Source: JACVCJ01 sp052437175 (GTDB lineage: Bacteria > Bacteroidota > Bacteroidia > CAIKAF01). From it: a DNA stretch of 64,000 bases. The translations under genes were made by a program, and so were the position numbers. The notes below the pieces were generated by a model. That model was not told where the DNA came from, did not search any database, and was given only the letters and a program-made list of their open reading frames with translations. The stretch is from assembly GCA_052437175.1 (NCBI GenBank), contig JBQVOK010000001.1:1-64000 (forward strand), given 5' to 3'. Below are positions 62,371 to 64,000 of the stretch, one piece after another. The stretch's first letter is position 1; every line of letters starts with the position of its first letter.

Positions 62371-64000
62371 GTGAAAAAAGGGGGACTGAGTATATTTTTT
62401 CTCTGCTGTACGTGCCTGTGCCTCCATGCGCTGAAACAGCCCTTTTTTCAGTTGCTGGGTAAAGCACAGGGCCTGCCTGCACAAACCGTTTATTCCCTTG
62501 CGGAAGATTCCCTGGGACGCCTGTTGCTGGGCACGGATAAAGGGTTGTTCCGCTATAATGGTATTGGCTTTACGGAATTGAGCTGTCCCGGAGCCAGCTC
62601 CAAAGCCCTGGCCAATATTGTACAACTGGGGCCCGACCTGTACCTGGCTCATAATTTCAATGGAGAATTATTCTGTCTGCAGGGCGGAAAACTGCAGCGG
62701 CTCCAGGTTCCTGGCCTGCCCGAAGAAATAAGCACCCTGCGTGTAAAAGGAGACTCGTTGCTGCTGGTATCTATACGAAAAGTACAGTTGTATAACTGGC
62801 GTAAGGGAACCCTCCTGCATACATACGGGGGGGCCGCAGAAAAAAAGGGGCATTTCTTCTCGGCTGCTTTTATAGGCGGCAGGGTGGCTTTGCTGGGCAC
62901 CGATGGCCATATCTATATCGATGGCCGCCTGGAAATGCAGACCACACATAACCTGGCAGAAATTATTGAACTGGACCGGGGTTTACTGCTGGTACCGCTG
63001 TTCGGTAGTGAAATTCTTGAATATCGTAACGGGGAATATACCGTCTGGGCAAAAATGCCTTTTCGTAATAATTCCAAGATACATGGAGCCTGTCGTATTG
63101 GTACTTACCTTTTTGTATACTCACAGGAAGGCGTGTTTCGTTATGACGTACATACGCGAAAAGCCGATCACTGGTTCCGGGATTACAAGATTACCGCGGT
63201 ATGGAAAGACCGCCGGGGCCATTTCTGGTTCTCCACCCTCGAAAAAGGACTACTTTTTGTACCCAATATCGAGGTCTCGGTATTGTCCGGCGAAACGGTA
63301 CTGTCGGTTACCCGCTATGAGGGCGAAACCTATGCAGGCGATAATTACGGCAGCGTGTACCGCATCGGCGACGACGGGCAGGTACTGCGTACATACCGTC
63401 CCCGCTTCAGTATCATTGAAGCCGGGCTGGCAGATGTACGGGAAGGACTGCTGCGTACGAATACCAGTGTGTTTGATATACGCAGCGGCCGGCAGATCAA
63501 TACCCGCTTTGAGTTCCTGAAACATTTTGCAGCGGATGACTCCGGCGGTTTTTACCTGGCAAAACCGTATGGGCTCTTACATGTATCGCGTAAGAATATA
63601 CCGTTCCCCGGAGCTGAGTACGGTATCACCGATGCCCGTAAAGTTACATTTTTGGCCGAAAAACGTACCCGGAGCGTGAGCCGCAGTGCAGACGGTGCAG
63701 TGGCTGCGGCACTGATCGACGGACTCTGGTGCTGGAAGAACGGTGTACGAAGTGAACTGCGCTACCGGGACAAGCCGGTGAAAGCCTCCGGGCTTCATTT
63801 TGAAAAGGACATACTATTCGTAAATACCTACAACGAAGGGGTCTTGTTGTTTCGCAGGGGGGAACTGCTTGGGGTCGTCGACATGAAAAACGGGCTTAAA
63901 AGCAATCATATACTCCGCACGGTATACCGGCCGGAAGGACTTTATATCCTCACCGATGAAGACTTTTACCAGATGAAGCGGGGGACAGGTTTCTGTCGTC
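62371..64000 (+). CDS. Sensor protein with two-component regulator propeller, cut by window edge
   Basis: The frame opens at GTG 62371 and is open to the window end (about 543 residues). A signal peptide (KKGGLSIFFLCCTCLCLHA) is followed by a beta-propeller: GLPAQTVYSLAEDSLGRLLL then GTDKGLFRYNG, the canonical Reg_prop motif. More repeats follow with KDRRGHFWFSTLEKGLLFV and NEGVLLFRRGELLGVV. Such N-termini belong to hybrid or LytS-type sensor kinases in Bacteroidota, where the periplasmic propeller senses a ligand and a kinase lies beyond. The kinase is outside the window. The GTG start is supported by the signal peptide. A TATTTTTG box (62359-62366) lies so close that the transcript would be leaderless. 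Confidence 0.8.
   Translation, partial: MKKGGLSIFFLCCTCLCLHALKQPFFQLLGKAQGLPAQTVYSLAEDSLGRLLLGTDKGLFRYNGIGFTELSCPGASSKALANIVQLGPDLYLAHNFNGELFCLQGGKLQRLQVPGLPEEISTLRVKGDSLLLVSIRKVQLYNWRKGTLLHTYGGAAEKKGHFFSAAFIGGRVALLGTDGHIYIDGRLEMQTTHNLAEIIELDRGLLLVPLFGSEILEYRNGEYTVWAKMPFRNNSKIHGACRIGTYLFVYSQEGVFRYDVHTRKADHWFRDYKITAVWKDRRGHFWFSTLEKGLLFVPNIEVSVLSGETVLSVTRYEGETYAGDNYGSVYRIGDDGQVLRTYRPRFSIIEAGLADVREGLLRTNTSVFDIRSGRQINTRFEFLKHFAADDSGGFYLAKPYGLLHVSRKNIPFPGAEYGITDARKVTFLAEKRTRSVSRSADGAVAAALIDGLWCWKNGVRSELRYRDKPVKASGLHFEKDILFVNTYNEGVLLFRRGELLGVVDMKNGLKSNHILRTVYRPEGLYILTDEDFYQMKRGTGFCR

Overview
The window looks like a chromosomal piece of a Bacteroidota genome, most likely a Chitinophagales/Sphingobacteriales-type organism. 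Supporting signs are several giant secreted proteins with type IX secretion (T9SS) C-terminal sorting domains, GEVED and PKD domains, a PorP/SprF protein, sensor-propeller signalling at the right edge, and promoters of the Bacteroidota form TTG-N18-20-TAnnTTTG. I could not run homology searches. Names come from motifs and family knowledge, and lineage below phylum is inference.

Left part (1-9.5 kb): a truncated secreted protein, a VOC-fold protein, an S41-like protease and an XRE regulator, separated by AGTCCG-rich intergenic repeats. Next comes an array of 13 copies of a palindromic 21-bp element, then an AT-rich six-gene minus-strand operon (4179-8560). That operon encodes five different TIR-fold proteins and one stand-alone SLOG protein. 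It resembles Thoeris anti-phage components but has no SIR2-type ThsA, and it is my leading candidate for an undescribed defence system. It sits at the 3' side of a tRNA-Ser/Pro/Arg operon.

Middle (9.7-40 kb): housekeeping and surface genes. These are a peptide-type ABC importer (binding lipoprotein and two permeases, no ATPase nearby), purB, five tandem paralogous giant T9SS proteins (15.4-34.9 kb) with exchangeable N-terminal domains on a shared beta-helix/PKD/sorting core, sucC, a lipoprotein alpha/beta hydrolase, a PorP/SprF protein and a GIY-YIG nuclease.

Second accessory region (40.1-47.2 kb): a GIY-YIG/DUF2075 ATPase translationally coupled to a MazG-like protein, an HNH-type protein, an unknown two-gene module preceded by a second copy of the XRE regulator, and a second array of 15 units of the same 21-bp element. 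A HEAT-repeat DNA alkylation repair-like protein and a membrane-anchored beta-rich protein follow. The XRE gene plus upstream array therefore occurs twice, each time beside an accessory or defence-like cluster.

Right part (47.2-64 kb): an M43 metalloprotease with T9SS signal, an eCIS-core (DUF4157) protein with a possible toxin-like C-terminus, yjdM, a membrane TPR protein, a PD-(D/E)XK nuclease, cardiolipin synthase, mqo, a HigBA-like toxin-antitoxin pair, a MarR/serine hydrolase operon with an exact palindromic operator between its promoter elements, two small secreted proteins, and the start of a propeller-type sensor protein that runs off the window.
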